DNA of 64,000 bases from the NCBI RefSeq assembly GCF_000331225.1, contig NZ_ANFY01000004.1:62001-126000 (forward strand). The letters run 5' to 3'. The notes beneath the pieces are model-generated. The model had not been told where the DNA came from. It saw only the letters and a list, made by a program, of their open reading frames with translations, and searched no databases. The position numbers were made by a program, and so were the translations under genes. The DNA is from Sandarakinorhabdus sp. AAP62 (lineage in GTDB: Bacteria > Pseudomonadota > Alphaproteobacteria > Sphingomonadales > Sphingomonadaceae). Numbering within the stretch: the stretch's first letter is position 1; every line of letters begins with the position of its first letter. Positions 7,070 to 16,143 of the stretch are shown here, piece by piece.

Positions 7070-8893
7070 ATGAAATTCACCACCCGCATCGCCGTTCTGC
7101 TTGCAGCGCTGGCCCTGCCCGTTTTGCCGGCCTTGGCGCAGGCGCCAGTGGCCGCTGTTGCCCAGGCCGAAGACGCCAAGCTGACGGCGTTTCTGGATGG
7201 CGAATTTGCCGAATATGTGAAGGGCCAGCCGCAACTGGCGACGCGGTTGGGCATCAAGGCTGGCGGCGACAAGTGGAACGACACCAGCGATGCCGCAGCG
7301 GACGCCCAGGTGGCGTGGCGGCAGGCCAGCGCGGCGCGGATGAAGGCGACGATCGACCGCGCCAAGCTGTCGGGCGAGGGCCAGGTGAACTATGACATCT
7401 GGGCGCTGGAGGCCGAGCGCGCGGCGATGCAGAACAAGAACCGCGTCTACAGCCCGCCTTTTTATTCGCGGCTCTATTCGGCGCACAGCCAGTTGCCGGA
7501 TTTCCTGATCAACACGCACACCATCGCCGACGCGAACGATCTGAAGAACTATATCGCCCGCGTGCGCGGCATGCCGGCCGTGCTGGACATGGCCATCGCC
7601 CGCACCAAGGCCAGCGAAGCCGCCGGTGTGCGCGCGCCGAAATTCCAGGTGGAATCCATCATCGCCGGCGCAACGGTGCTGACCAGCGGTGCGCCCTTTG
7701 GTGAAGGCAAGGATGCCGCCCTTTGGGCTGATGTGAAGGCCAAGACGGAAAAGCTCGTCGCCGCCGGCACAATGTCGCGCGCCGAAGCCGATGCGCTGCT
7801 GGCCGAGGCGCGCACCGCCATTGCCGATCTGAAGCCCGCCTATGGCCGGGTGATCGATTGGGCCAAGGGGGCGCTGGCCACCGCGCCTTCCGGCAAGGTG
7901 GGCGCCATCACCCTGCCGGGCGGCGCGGCCTATTATGCCACCGCGCTGAAGCTGAACACGACGACCGATCTGACCGCCGATCAGATCCACGCCATCGGCC
8001 GCAAGGAAGTCGCGCGCATCGAGGCCGAACAGGACGCGCTGGCGCAAAAGGCGGGCCTGAAGGACCGTCACGCCTTCTACGCCCAGCGCGCGCAGCTGTT
8101 CCCCGACAAGCCCTACGATGATGCCGCGCGCGAAGCCTATCTGAAGGAGGCCAATCGCTTCGTTGGCCATGTCCGCAGCCTGCTGGGCCCCTGGTTCGGC
8201 ACGCTGCCGGCCTATGGCATCGAGGTGGTGCGCGAACCGGCCTTCAGCGAAGTGCCCGGCGGCGCCGCCCATGCCAGCGGCCCCAGCCCGGATGGCAAGC
8301 GCCCGTCGCGCACCTTCGTGCACCTGGTGGGCACCATGAAGGACCCGGCGCAACTTTATACGCTGATGTGTCACGAGGCCGTGCCCGGCCACAACATGCA
8401 GGGCGATATCCAGGTTCGGCAGAAGGGCGGGCCGAAGTTCCGCGCCATCACCGGCTATGTCGCCTTCGGCGAGGGTTGGGGCCTGTATGCCGAGCGCATG
8501 TGCGCCGAGATGAACGCCTTCCCCGATGTGGCCGCCGATTTCATGCGGTTGAACGCCGAACTGTTCCGCGCTGCCCGGTTGGTGACAGACACGGGCATCC
8601 ACGCGCTCGGCTGGACCGAAGAGGAAGCGGTGAAGTATCTCAATGAAACCGGCCGCGCCGAACCCGAAATGGCGCGTTCGGAAGTGCGCCGCTACATCAC
8701 GCTGCCGGGCCAGGCCACCGGTTACAAGATCGGCATGCTGAAGATCATGGAAGTGCGCGCCAAGGCCGAGAAGGCGCTGGGGCCGAAGTTCGACATCAAG
8801 AGCTTCCACGATCTGCTGATCGCGTCGGGTTCGCAGCCGCTTTCGATCATGGAACGCCGCGTGGATGACTGGATTGCCGCCCGCAAAGGGTGA
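7070..8893 (+). CDS. DUF885 family secreted hydrolase
   Basis: A 607-residue protein with a clear signal peptide ending LPALAQA. The body matches the DUF885 family of predicted zinc-dependent, mostly helical hydrolases. The diagnostic motif HEAVPGH is at about residues 435-441, an HExxxGH variant of the zincin signature, followed by GYVAFGEGWGLYAERM, which supplies the likely third metal ligand. Some family members have peptidase or carboxypeptidase-like activity. AAGAGGAGGG about ten bases upstream sets the start; earlier in-frame codons have no signal peptide. A second secreted hydrolase (M20) follows 55 bases downstream in the same direction, which suggests joint peptide degradation in the periplasm. 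Substrate unknown. Confidence 0.88.
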   Translation: MKFTTRIAVLLAALALPVLPALAQAPVAAVAQAEDAKLTAFLDGEFAEYVKGQPQLATRLGIKAGGDKWNDTSDAAADAQVAWRQASAARMKATIDRAKLSGEGQVNYDIWALEAERAAMQNKNRVYSPPFYSRLYSAHSQLPDFLINTHTIADANDLKNYIARVRGMPAVLDMAIARTKASEAAGVRAPKFQVESIIAGATVLTSGAPFGEGKDAALWADVKAKTEKLVAAGTMSRAEADALLAEARTAIADLKPAYGRVIDWAKGALATAPSGKVGAITLPGGAAYYATALKLNTTTDLTADQIHAIGRKEVARIEAEQDALAQKAGLKDRHAFYAQRAQLFPDKPYDDAAREAYLKEANRFVGHVRSLLGPWFGTLPAYGIEVVREPAFSEVPGGAAHASGPSPDGKRPSRTFVHLVGTMKDPAQLYTLMCHEAVPGHNMQGDIQVRQKGGPKFRAITGYVAFGEGWGLYAERMCAEMNAFPDVAADFMRLNAELFRAARLVTDTGIHALGWTEEEAVKYLNETGRAEPEMARSEVRRYITLPGQATGYKIGMLKIMEVRAKAEKALGPKFDIKSFHDLLIASGSQPLSIMERRVDDWIAARKG

Positions 8894-8948
8894 GGTTTAC
8901 GGCGGCGGGCAGGGCGGATAGCGTCACCCTCAATCAAGGGGGACTGAC

Positions 8949-10526
8949 ATGATCCGAAAATTGCTCGCCGCCAGCCTGTTGGCGTCTGCCGCACCGGCCT
9001 TTGCCGCCGCGCCGGCGCCGCTGAAAGACGCCGCCGCCGCCATTGTCGACGCGCGCGCCGGCGAACTGGCCAACATGATCGACCAGCTGTTCAGCTTTGC
9101 CGAACCGGGCTTTCAGGAGGTGCGGACCAGTGCCTATCTGACCGGCATTCTTGAGAAGAATGGCTTCACGGTGACGCGTGGGGTGGCGGGCATCCCCACC
9201 GCGTTCACGGCGACCTGGGGAGAAGGCGGGCCGATGATCGCGCTGGGCAGCGATATCGATGGCTTGCTGGGCCTCTCCCAGACGCCGGGTGTGCCGGGGA
9301 ACAAGCCACTGGTGGCTGGTGCGCCCGGCCATGGCGAAGGCCACAACAGCGGCCTGCCGATGATGATCGTCGCGGCGATTGCGGCCAAGGACGTGATGCA
9401 GAAGAACGGCATCAAGGGCCGCATCATGCTGTGGCCGGGTGTGGCCGAGGAACTGGTGGCGACCAAGGCCTATTATGTGCGCGCCGGCATGTTCAAGGAT
9501 GTCGACGCCAATCTGTTCGCGCACGTGGGTGACGGGCTGGAAACCACCTGGGGGCCGCTGGCCTATACCGCGTCACTGAGCGTGGAATACACGTTCAAGG
9601 GGCTCACCGCGCACGCCGCCGGCAACCCGTGGGATGGCAAGAGCGCGCTGGATGCCGTGGAGCTGATGAACGACGGCTGGAACATGAAGCGCGAGCATCT
9701 GCCGCCCACGCAGCGCAGCCATTATGTGATCACTGGCGGCGGCAACCAGCCCAACATCGTGCCCGACAAGGCGAGCGTGTGGTATTATTTCCGCGATCTC
9801 AGCCTGCCGGTGGTGAAGACCATGTATGACGCCGGCAACCGCATCGCCGCGGGCGCCGCGCTGATGACCGATACCAGCGTGACGCGCCGCGTGCTGGGCC
9901 ATGCCGCCACCAACTATGGCAACAAGCCGATCGCCGAAGCCGCCTTTGCCAACATGAAGGCCGTGGGCCTGCCGCAATGGAGCCAGGCCGATCGGAATTT
10001 CGCCCGCGCCGTGCTGGCCGGCTTTGGCCGCAAGGACAAGCCGCTGGCCACCGATGGGCCGCACCTGTGGTCGCCGGACAATCCCAATCCCGATCGCGGC
10101 GCTGGTTCCGATGACATCGGCGACATCATGTGGACGGTGCCGACCATCACCCTGGTCTATCCGTCCAACATTCCCAATATTTCCTATCACAACGTGATGG
10201 CAGCGGCCGCAATGGCCACGCCGATCGCCCACAAGGGCGCGGTGACCGGTGCCAAGGTGGCGGCGATGACGATCCTGGATCTGATGACGACTCCGGAACT
10301 GGTGGCGGGCGCCAAGGCCTGGCAGCAGGAGGTGCAGTTCAAGACCGAGCGTTACCAGCCGCTACTCGGCCCGGAGGATCAGCCGGCCATCCACCTCAAT
10401 GCCGATCTGATGGCGAAGATGCGCCCCCAGATGGAAAGATATTATTTCGATTCAAAGAAGTACAAGTCGTATCTGGAACAGCTTGGAATCGATTACGAGA
10501 AGGCGGGGGCAAATCCAAAAAACTAG
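8949..10526 (+). CDS. M20 family amidohydrolase/peptidase with signal peptide
   Basis: A 525-residue protein with a signal peptide ending at about residue 20 (APAFAA) and an M20/peptidase T-like metal hydrolase core. Recognisable pieces are FSFAEPGFQEVRTS, ALGSDIDGL as the first metal region, GHGEGHNSGLPM, AEELVATKAYYVRAG and the dimerisation-domain start YTFKGLTAHAAGNPWDG. This layout is that of AbgB-like amidohydrolases, which cleave N-acyl amino acids or p-aminobenzoyl-glutamate. The tail runs past the usual 450-480 residues. A strong AAGGGGGA site precedes the ATG. Location should be periplasmic, next to the DUF885 hydrolase. The exact substrate cannot be deduced. Confidence 0.88.
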   Translation: MIRKLLAASLLASAAPAFAAAPAPLKDAAAAIVDARAGELANMIDQLFSFAEPGFQEVRTSAYLTGILEKNGFTVTRGVAGIPTAFTATWGEGGPMIALGSDIDGLLGLSQTPGVPGNKPLVAGAPGHGEGHNSGLPMMIVAAIAAKDVMQKNGIKGRIMLWPGVAEELVATKAYYVRAGMFKDVDANLFAHVGDGLETTWGPLAYTASLSVEYTFKGLTAHAAGNPWDGKSALDAVELMNDGWNMKREHLPPTQRSHYVITGGGNQPNIVPDKASVWYYFRDLSLPVVKTMYDAGNRIAAGAALMTDTSVTRRVLGHAATNYGNKPIAEAAFANMKAVGLPQWSQADRNFARAVLAGFGRKDKPLATDGPHLWSPDNPNPDRGAGSDDIGDIMWTVPTITLVYPSNIPNISYHNVMAAAAMATPIAHKGAVTGAKVAAMTILDLMTTPELVAGAKAWQQEVQFKTERYQPLLGPEDQPAIHLNADLMAKMRPQMERYYFDSKKYKSYLEQLGIDYEKAGANPKN

Positions 10527-10562
10527 CTTTCGTTGATCGCGGAACGGAGTCACCATCCGGCC

Positions 10563-11720
10563 ATGGATATCGCCTTCAAACCGCGCCACCCGACGCCCGG
10601 CCAGCGGGCGCTGGCGGCCGGCATTCCGGCGGCGGCGGGCAAGCCGGCTAGCGGGGTGATGCGGGAGATTCCGGCCAGCGCCTATACCTGCCCCGATCAT
10701 TTCGCCCGGGAATGGAACCGGGTGTTCAAGCGCCTGCCTGTGGTGATCGCCCCGTCGGCGTTGCTGCCGCAGGCCAACATGGCGGTGCCGCATGATGGCT
10801 TTGGCCTGCCGCTGCTGATCGCGCGCGACGGCAAGGGTGTCGTGCGGGTGTTCATGAACGTCTGCCGGCATCGCGGCACGCGGCTGGTGGAAGGGTGCGA
10901 ACTGGTGAAATCACCGGCGCTTGTCTGCCCCTATCACGCCTGGAGCTATGGCACGGATGGCAGACTGAAGGGCCTGCCGCGCGCCGAAACGTTCGCGGGG
11001 CTGGACAAGAACACGCGCAATCTTGTCGAGATGCCGAGCGTGGAAGCGGGCGGGCTGATCTGGGTCGGGCTGGACTGTGATAATGCGCCAGATTTCAGCC
11101 TGGCGGCCGGGCCATTGGCGGCCGATTTCGATGCCATCGGTTTTGGCGATCAGTATCTTTATGCAAGGCGCACGCACAAGGTTGCGGCCAACTGGAAGCT
11201 GATCATTGACGCCTTTTCCGAGAGTTATCATGTGCTGCGCCTGCACGCGAACAGCATCGCGCCCTTCTTCCAGGATGGCGTGACCACCGGCGATCGCATC
11301 GGCCCGCATTCACGCTCCGCCGTGGCGCGGCTGACGGCGCTTGAGGGCATGGATCTGGATGACATGCGCGACCTGCGGCGCACGATGACCTTCACCTATA
11401 ATCTCACCCCCGGCACGGTGATCGTGGCCAGCCCGGATTACATCAACATCATGGTGGTGATGCCGCGCGGGGTGGACGAGACCTGGGTCGAGGATTTCAT
11501 GCTGATCCCCGAGCCGCCGAAGGATGAAAAGGCGGAACGGCACTGGGCGAAAAGCTGGGCGCTGCTCGATGGCGCGGTGTTCGGTTCGGAAGATTTCCGC
11601 GCTGCCGCGCTCGGCCATGAAGGGCTGAAATCCGGCGCGGTCGATCATCTGCTGATCGGCGGGCTGGAGCAGGGCATTGGCACGCATTACGACACGCTCG
11701 CCGGGTTGATGGCCGAATAA
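10563..11720 (+). CDS. Rieske non-haem iron oxygenase, alpha subunit type
   Basis: A 385-residue protein with a Rieske [2Fe-2S] domain: C101-R-H103 and C122-P-Y-H125. A catalytic domain follows, with the family motif [19 protein letters not shown] at about 210-228; His223 and His228 are likely mononuclear iron ligands and an acidic residue just before them is the usual electron bridge. Such enzymes hydroxylate or demethylate aromatic, quaternary-amine or related substrates using electrons from a reductase. No reductase or ferredoxin gene is adjacent (the nearest ferredoxin is at 34.7 kb), so the partner must be elsewhere. The ATG at 10563 is chosen because the upstream frame adds only ten unconserved residues. 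Substrate unknown. Confidence 0.87.
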   Translation: MDIAFKPRHPTPGQRALAAGIPAAAGKPASGVMREIPASAYTCPDHFAREWNRVFKRLPVVIAPSALLPQANMAVPHDGFGLPLLIARDGKGVVRVFMNVCRHRGTRLVEGCELVKSPALVCPYHAWSYGTDGRLKGLPRAETFAGLDKNTRNLVEMPSVEAGGLIWVGLDCDNAPDFSLAAGPLAADFDAIGFGDQYLYARRTHKVAANWKLIIDAFSESYHVLRLHANSIAPFFQDGVTTGDRIGPHSRSAVARLTALEGMDLDDMRDLRRTMTFTYNLTPGTVIVASPDYINIMVVMPRGVDETWVEDFMLIPEPPKDEKAERHWAKSWALLDGAVFGSEDFRAAALGHEGLKSGAVDHLLIGGLEQGIGTHYDTLAGLMAE

Positions 11721-11828
11721 GCCGCGTTTTTCCGCGTCGGCCCCTTGCAAAAGCGTGTCGCAATCCTAACACAGTAGCAAGCAGACGCCGCTGCTGGTAG
11801 GCTGGCGCGTCAACAGGTGAGGAAACGC

Positions 11829-13016
11829 ATGTCGGAAGAAGTCGCCATCAAGCTGGAAGCCCCCGTTGCGGTGAGCGCCATCGCGCCGACCAAGGCCGCT
11901 GGCCTGGTGCCGCTGAAGGATCAGGAAAAGGCCCAGCTTGAAACCAAGGTGGAAGCCTTCATCGACGAACTGGTGGCGATTGATGCGTCCAGCCCGGAAT
12001 TCGGCAAGAAGGTCGATGCGCTGGCCAATCTGGGCGCCACCGAAATCGCCCGCGCCGCCGCCCAGTCCAACCGCTTTCTCGATCGGCCGACCCGCGCCAT
12101 CAACAAGGAAACCGGCATCGGTGCCGATCTGGTGCAATTGCGCAAGATCGTCGAGGATCTCGATCCCGGCAAGAATGGCAAGCTGCAGGGCCGCAAGAAA
12201 TTATTTGGTCTGATCCCGTTTGGCGGCGACAAGTTGCGGTCGTATTTTGACAGCTACAAGAGCGCGCAGGGCAACATCAACGCCATCCTGGGCGCGCTGA
12301 AAAGCGGCAAGGACGAGCTGCTGAAAGACAATATCGCCGTCGATGATGAGCGCACCAAGCTGTGGGACGCGATGGGCAAGCTGGAACAGATGGTCCACAT
12401 GTCCAAGGTACTGGACGCCAAGCTGGAAGAGCGGGCGACCGAACTGGATGTCGTCGATCCGGCCAAGGCCAAGGTGATCCGCGAGAATGCGCTCTTCTAT
12501 GTGCGCCAGCGCACGCAGGACCTGCTGACCCAGCTGGCCGTTTCGGTGCAGGGCTATCTGGCGCTCGATCTCGTCAAGAAGAACAATATCGAGCTGATGA
12601 AGGGCGTGGACCGCGCCAGCACGACGACGGTGAGCGCGCTGCGCACCGCGGTGACCGTGGCCGAAGCCATGACCAACCAGAAACTGGTGCTGGAACAGAT
12701 CACCTCGTTGAACGCCACGACGGCGGGCATCATCGATTCCACCGGCGAGTTGCTGAAGACCAACACCGCCACCATCCATGAACAGGCGGCCGCCTCCACC
12801 ATCCCGGTGGAAACGCTGCAGCGCGCGTTCCAGAATGTCTATCAGACGATGGACGCCATCGACAATTTCAAGCTGAAGTCGCTGGAAGCCATGAAGACCA
12901 CGGTCGACACGCTGTCGGTCGAGGTCGAGAAGAGCCGCGCTTATGTGGCGCGCGCGCAGGGCCAGGCCGAAGCCCAGATCGCCGGGCCGCAGTCCAGTCT
13001 GACCGCTCTTACCTGA
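11829..13016 (+). CDS. telA: TelA family toxic anion resistance protein
   Basis: A 395-residue soluble, largely helical protein matching TelA/KlaA: GIGADLVQLRKIVEDLDPG, the LFGLIPFGGDKLRSYFDSYKS block and a long charged helical middle. The family is linked to resistance to tellurite and other toxic anions and to some envelope-active agents; the biochemical activity is not settled. The ATG at 11829 is preceded by AGGTGAGGA; a GTG four codons earlier is possible but overlaps that site. The next gene begins one base after the stop, the conserved telA-xpaC pairing, and two membrane genes follow in the same direction. Confidence 0.9.
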   Translation: MSEEVAIKLEAPVAVSAIAPTKAAGLVPLKDQEKAQLETKVEAFIDELVAIDASSPEFGKKVDALANLGATEIARAAAQSNRFLDRPTRAINKETGIGADLVQLRKIVEDLDPGKNGKLQGRKKLFGLIPFGGDKLRSYFDSYKSAQGNINAILGALKSGKDELLKDNIAVDDERTKLWDAMGKLEQMVHMSKVLDAKLEERATELDVVDPAKAKVIRENALFYVRQRTQDLLTQLAVSVQGYLALDLVKKNNIELMKGVDRASTTTVSALRTAVTVAEAMTNQKLVLEQITSLNATTAGIIDSTGELLKTNTATIHEQAAASTIPVETLQRAFQNVYQTMDAIDNFKLKSLEAMKTTVDTLSVEVEKSRAYVARAQGQAEAQIAGPQSSLTALT

Positions 13017-13017
13017 T

Positions 13018-13737
13018 ATGGCCACAGGCGCACCGTTCGACGAAGCCGAAGCCCGCCGCCGCCGCCTGGCGCGGGCCGAAGCCATGCAGATGGCGCGCAG
13101 CCGGCGCTGGGAAAAGCGCAAGGCCAACATGGCCACGCGGGTGACGCGCGGCATGATGACCTTTGGCGCCACGCTGGCGGCGCTCACCGTCTATGGCTGG
13201 ATGTCGGGCGGACTGGGCATCGGCCTGTTCCTGCTGTCGCTGCTGCTGCTGCCGATGGCCGGCATTGCCGGCATGTTGCTGCCGGTGGGCGGGCCTGACG
13301 CTGACGATATCGACAAGGCGCCGCCGGCCGAACTGCCGGCCATCACCGAGGCCTTCCTCGATCGCCAGCGCAAGCAGTTGCCGCGTTTGGCCGCACCGCA
13401 GCTGGATGCGATTTCCGTGCAGCTGGCGGCGCTGGAAAAGCAGCTGGCCCGCGTGCCCGCCGATCACCCGGTGGCGCAGGATATTGGCCGCCTGCTGGGC
13501 AATCATCTGCCCGAACTCGTTGATCGCTATACCCGCATCCCGCCGCTGCAGCGTACCGGGCTGGTCGAACATGATGGCCGCACCCCCGAAGCCACGGTGA
13601 TGGATGGCTTGAAGACGGTCGAAGCCGAACTCGCCCGCGCTTCCGCCACGCTTGCGGAAAGCGATCGCGATGGCCTGCGAGTGCAAGGCAAGTTTCTGGA
13701 GGCCCGTTATAACGAGGGCCAGAGCGTGCCACGATAA
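13018..13737 (+). CDS. XpaC-like membrane protein paired with TelA
   Basis: A 239-residue protein. The N-terminal 45 residues are very basic and helical. Two adjacent membrane helices follow at about 45-90, with leucine runs and a small loop. The C-terminal 140 residues are a helical cytoplasmic domain. The size, the two-helix hairpin and the position one base after telA match the XpaC/5-bromo-4-chloroindolyl phosphate hydrolysis family that accompanies TelA in many bacteria. Sequence similarity itself looks weak by eye, so the call leans on context. A role as the membrane partner of TelA in envelope stress or anion resistance is inferred. Confidence 0.6.
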   Translation: MATGAPFDEAEARRRRLARAEAMQMARSRRWEKRKANMATRVTRGMMTFGATLAALTVYGWMSGGLGIGLFLLSLLLLPMAGIAGMLLPVGGPDADDIDKAPPAELPAITEAFLDRQRKQLPRLAAPQLDAISVQLAALEKQLARVPADHPVAQDIGRLLGNHLPELVDRYTRIPPLQRTGLVEHDGRTPEATVMDGLKTVEAELARASATLAESDRDGLRVQGKFLEARYNEGQSVPR

Positions 13738-13744
13738 AGTACAG

Positions 13745-13761
13745 ATTGGAAAAATTCCAAT
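13745..13761. repeat. Short perfect palindrome
   Basis: ATTGGAA and TTCCAAT flank a 3-base spacer in the 92-base gap between the XpaC-like and DUF898 genes. It could be an operator or a weak transcription end; there is no T tract after it on the plus strand. Confidence 0.4.
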
Positions 13762-13829
13762 ATTGGCCGGCTTGCCAGCGTTGAACGCGGCGGCAATATC
13801 TTCGGTGTGGTGAAATCAGGAGGCATTGC

Positions 13830-14924
13830 GTGGAGCTGCAGATCACGGAACCGGGTGAACATCGTCCCGATTTTTCGAGTGGCTGGTCTTCCTGGTTCGG
13901 CCTTGCCATTGGCAATTTGCTGCTGACCATCGTTACGCTGGGCATTTACCGTTTCTGGGCGCGCACGCGCGAACGGCGTCATCTCTGGTCTGCCACCCAT
14001 TGGGGCGGGGAACCGCTGGAATATACGGGCAAGGGTTCCGAATTGCTGATTGGTGCCATATTGGCCTTCTTCGTGCTCATCCTGCCATTGGTGATTGTCT
14101 CCATGGTGTCGGCGGTGGCCAAGGGGATGGGCATGGCGGCGCTGGCGCTCGGCGCGCAATTGTCGATCTATGCCGTGCTGTTGTGGCTGGTGCAGTTCGC
14201 CATCTGGCGGGCGATGCGCTACCGCCTCAGCCGGACGCGCTGGAGCGGCATTCGCAGCGCCATGGCAGGTTCGGCCGCGCTCTATGCCTGGCAGGGCGTG
14301 AAGATGTTTGGCCTGCAGATCATCACGCTTGGCTTTGCGACGCCTTATGCCAATGCCAGGCTGTTCAATGCGCGCTGGTCCGATGCGCGCATGGGCACGC
14401 TGAAATTCGAGGCGGCGGCGGATTGGCGGCCCTTGCAGCGCCTGTATCTGATCAGCTGGGGCATCGCGCTGATCGTGCTGATCGGCGTTGCGGTGACGGA
14501 ATGGCGGTTGCTGCGGGATCATGTCTCCTTCACCGGCAGCGCCATGCCGTCGCCGCCGCCATCGGTCGTGCTGCAGGTGCTGGCGCTCAATGTGGGGTGG
14601 TTGCTGGTGCTGGCGGTCATCATGTTGCGCTATTACGCGGCCCAGTGGCAGGTGCTGGTGGGCGGGCTGTCGCTGGATGGGCTGCGCTTCCGGTTCACGG
14701 CCACCGCCGGGGACTGGCTGCGCTACTGGCTGGGCAATGCGGCTCTGGTGGTGTTCACGCTGGGCATTGGCTCGCTCATGCTGGGGTGGCGGCACTGGCG
14801 CTTCATGGTCAATCACATTGCCGCCGATGGCGCCATGGATGTGGACCGGCTGGCGCAGACCCGCATCGAAGCGCCGCTGTTTGGGGAAGGGCTGGCCGAT
14901 GCGCTTGATGTCGGCGCCATCTGA
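13830..14924 (+). CDS. DUF898 (YjgN-like) multi-pass membrane protein
   Basis: A 364-residue inner-membrane protein of the DUF898/YjgN family. The family repeat is seen twice: TLGIYRFWARTRERRHLWSA near residue 40, and GLRFRFTATAGDWLRYW with TLGIGSLMLGWRHWRF near 290-325. About seven hydrophobic segments lie between and around these blocks. The start is a GTG preceded by AGGAGG-like bases. The M48 metalloprotease gene begins about 12 bases after the stop; the same DUF898-M48 neighbourhood is common in proteobacteria and suggests joint work in the membrane, but no molecular function is known for DUF898. Confidence 0.85.
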   Translation: MELQITEPGEHRPDFSSGWSSWFGLAIGNLLLTIVTLGIYRFWARTRERRHLWSATHWGGEPLEYTGKGSELLIGAILAFFVLILPLVIVSMVSAVAKGMGMAALALGAQLSIYAVLLWLVQFAIWRAMRYRLSRTRWSGIRSAMAGSAALYAWQGVKMFGLQIITLGFATPYANARLFNARWSDARMGTLKFEAAADWRPLQRLYLISWGIALIVLIGVAVTEWRLLRDHVSFTGSAMPSPPPSVVLQVLALNVGWLLVLAVIMLRYYAAQWQVLVGGLSLDGLRFRFTATAGDWLRYWLGNAALVVFTLGIGSLMLGWRHWRFMVNHIAADGAMDVDRLAQTRIEAPLFGEGLADALDVGAI

Positions 14925-14936
14925 GCCAGGGTGGCC

Positions 14937-16079
14937 ATGACCATCAATCCGGAACGGCCACTGCAGGGCCGCCTGTTTGACGGGAAGACCGCGCGCCCGC
15001 ACCAGGTCATGCTGCGGGCGGTTGGCGGCGGCCTGCAGCTGATCCAGGCGCAAAGCGATCAGTTCCTGGCCTGGCATGAACTGCGCTGCAGCAAGGATGG
15101 CCTGACGCTCAGCCACGCCAATCGGCCCGATTGGCTGGTGCGGCTGGAGCAACCCATGCCGGCCGACTGGCGGGCACGGATGGTGGTGGCCGGCAGCTTC
15201 ACCAGTGATGATCGCCGGCGCGTGGCCATGGCGGTGACCGGGGTGGCGGTGCTGGGCCTGGCGCTGTGGTTTGGGGGAAACATGATCCTGAACGCGGTGG
15301 CGCACCGGCTGCCGCGATCGGTGATGGCACCCATCGGCATCGGCCTGGTGCAGGGGCTGGGCACGAGCTGCGCGACCCCTGCCGGCACGGCTGCGGCCCA
15401 GGCCCTGATGGCCAGGCTGCAGGGGCCGCAGCCGGCGGAAAGGATCAGCCTGACCATCATCGATCAGCCGGTGGTGAACGCCATGGCGCTGCCGGGCGGC
15501 CAGGTCGTGCTGTTCGACAAGCTGATTGCCGAAGCGCAAAGCCCGGATGAAGTCGCCGGCGTGCTGGCCCACGAACTGTCGCACATCAGGGCCCGCGATT
15601 CCGAACGGGCGATCGTGCGCCAGCTCGGCCTGTCGCTGCTGCTGCAGTCGCTGGGCGGCAATCTTGCTGGCGGGGCCGATACGCTGCTGCTGCTGTCTTC
15701 ATCGCGCGAGGCGGAAGCGGCGGCGGACGACGGTGCGATCGCACTGCTGCGCGGCGCCAATCTGGCCATCGCGCCAACCGCCGATTTCTTTGACCGGCAG
15801 CAGCGCCAGCAGCGCCCGGCGCGCGCGCCCGCCAAGAAGGGCCAGGCCGCAAAGAAGGCGCCGACCCAGCTTGAGGAGGCGGCCGACCGTGTCTCGCGCC
15901 TCGCTGATTTCACGGCCAGCCACCCCGACAGCGGCAGCCGGTCGCGCCTGTTCAAGACGGCGGTTACCAGCGCTTCGGTGACACCGGCCCTGGATGCGGC
16001 GCAGTGGCAGGCGCTGCGCGGCATTTGTGCGGCCGGGCGCGCCAGGCCGGGCAAGCCAAAAGCCGACGGACCGGCATGA
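14937..16079 (+). CDS. M48 family membrane metalloprotease
   Basis: A 380-residue protein. Residues 1-90 form a small beta-rich domain of the kind fused to DUF898-linked M48 proteases. A membrane helix follows at about 96-118. The M48 peptidase core comes next, with zinc motif HELSH at 212-216 and a downstream SREAEAAADDGA helix supplying the third ligand. The C-terminus has a basic, alanine/lysine-rich insertion (about 280-300). The family includes HtpX and BepA-like proteases for membrane or envelope protein quality control. With a single anchor and the catalytic domain after it, a periplasmic active site is likely. The ATG at 14937 is chosen over a GTG six bases earlier. Confidence 0.88.
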   Translation: MTINPERPLQGRLFDGKTARPHQVMLRAVGGGLQLIQAQSDQFLAWHELRCSKDGLTLSHANRPDWLVRLEQPMPADWRARMVVAGSFTSDDRRRVAMAVTGVAVLGLALWFGGNMILNAVAHRLPRSVMAPIGIGLVQGLGTSCATPAGTAAAQALMARLQGPQPAERISLTIIDQPVVNAMALPGGQVVLFDKLIAEAQSPDEVAGVLAHELSHIRARDSERAIVRQLGLSLLLQSLGGNLAGGADTLLLLSSSREAEAAADDGAIALLRGANLAIAPTADFFDRQQRQQRPARAPAKKGQAAKKAPTQLEEAADRVSRLADFTASHPDSGSRSRLFKTAVTSASVTPALDAAQWQALRGICAAGRARPGKPKADGPA

Positions 16080-16143
16080 CAAGCCGCCCTTGACCTGTTA
16101 GCGTAGCCGCCAGGGTCGTATCCTTTGGTGGGGAGGTAAGGCC

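Noticed and set aside
6683..8809. A 708-codon minus-strand frame ending in the DUF167 gene
   Set aside because: Only the last 94 codons match a family. The rest is antisense to the DUF885 gene and has no conserved pattern, so the short start was used.
13707..15584. A 625-codon minus-strand frame opposite the DUF898 and M48 genes
   Set aside because: It is rich in His, Arg, Gln and Pro without domain features; both plus-strand genes have family motifs, including HELSH.
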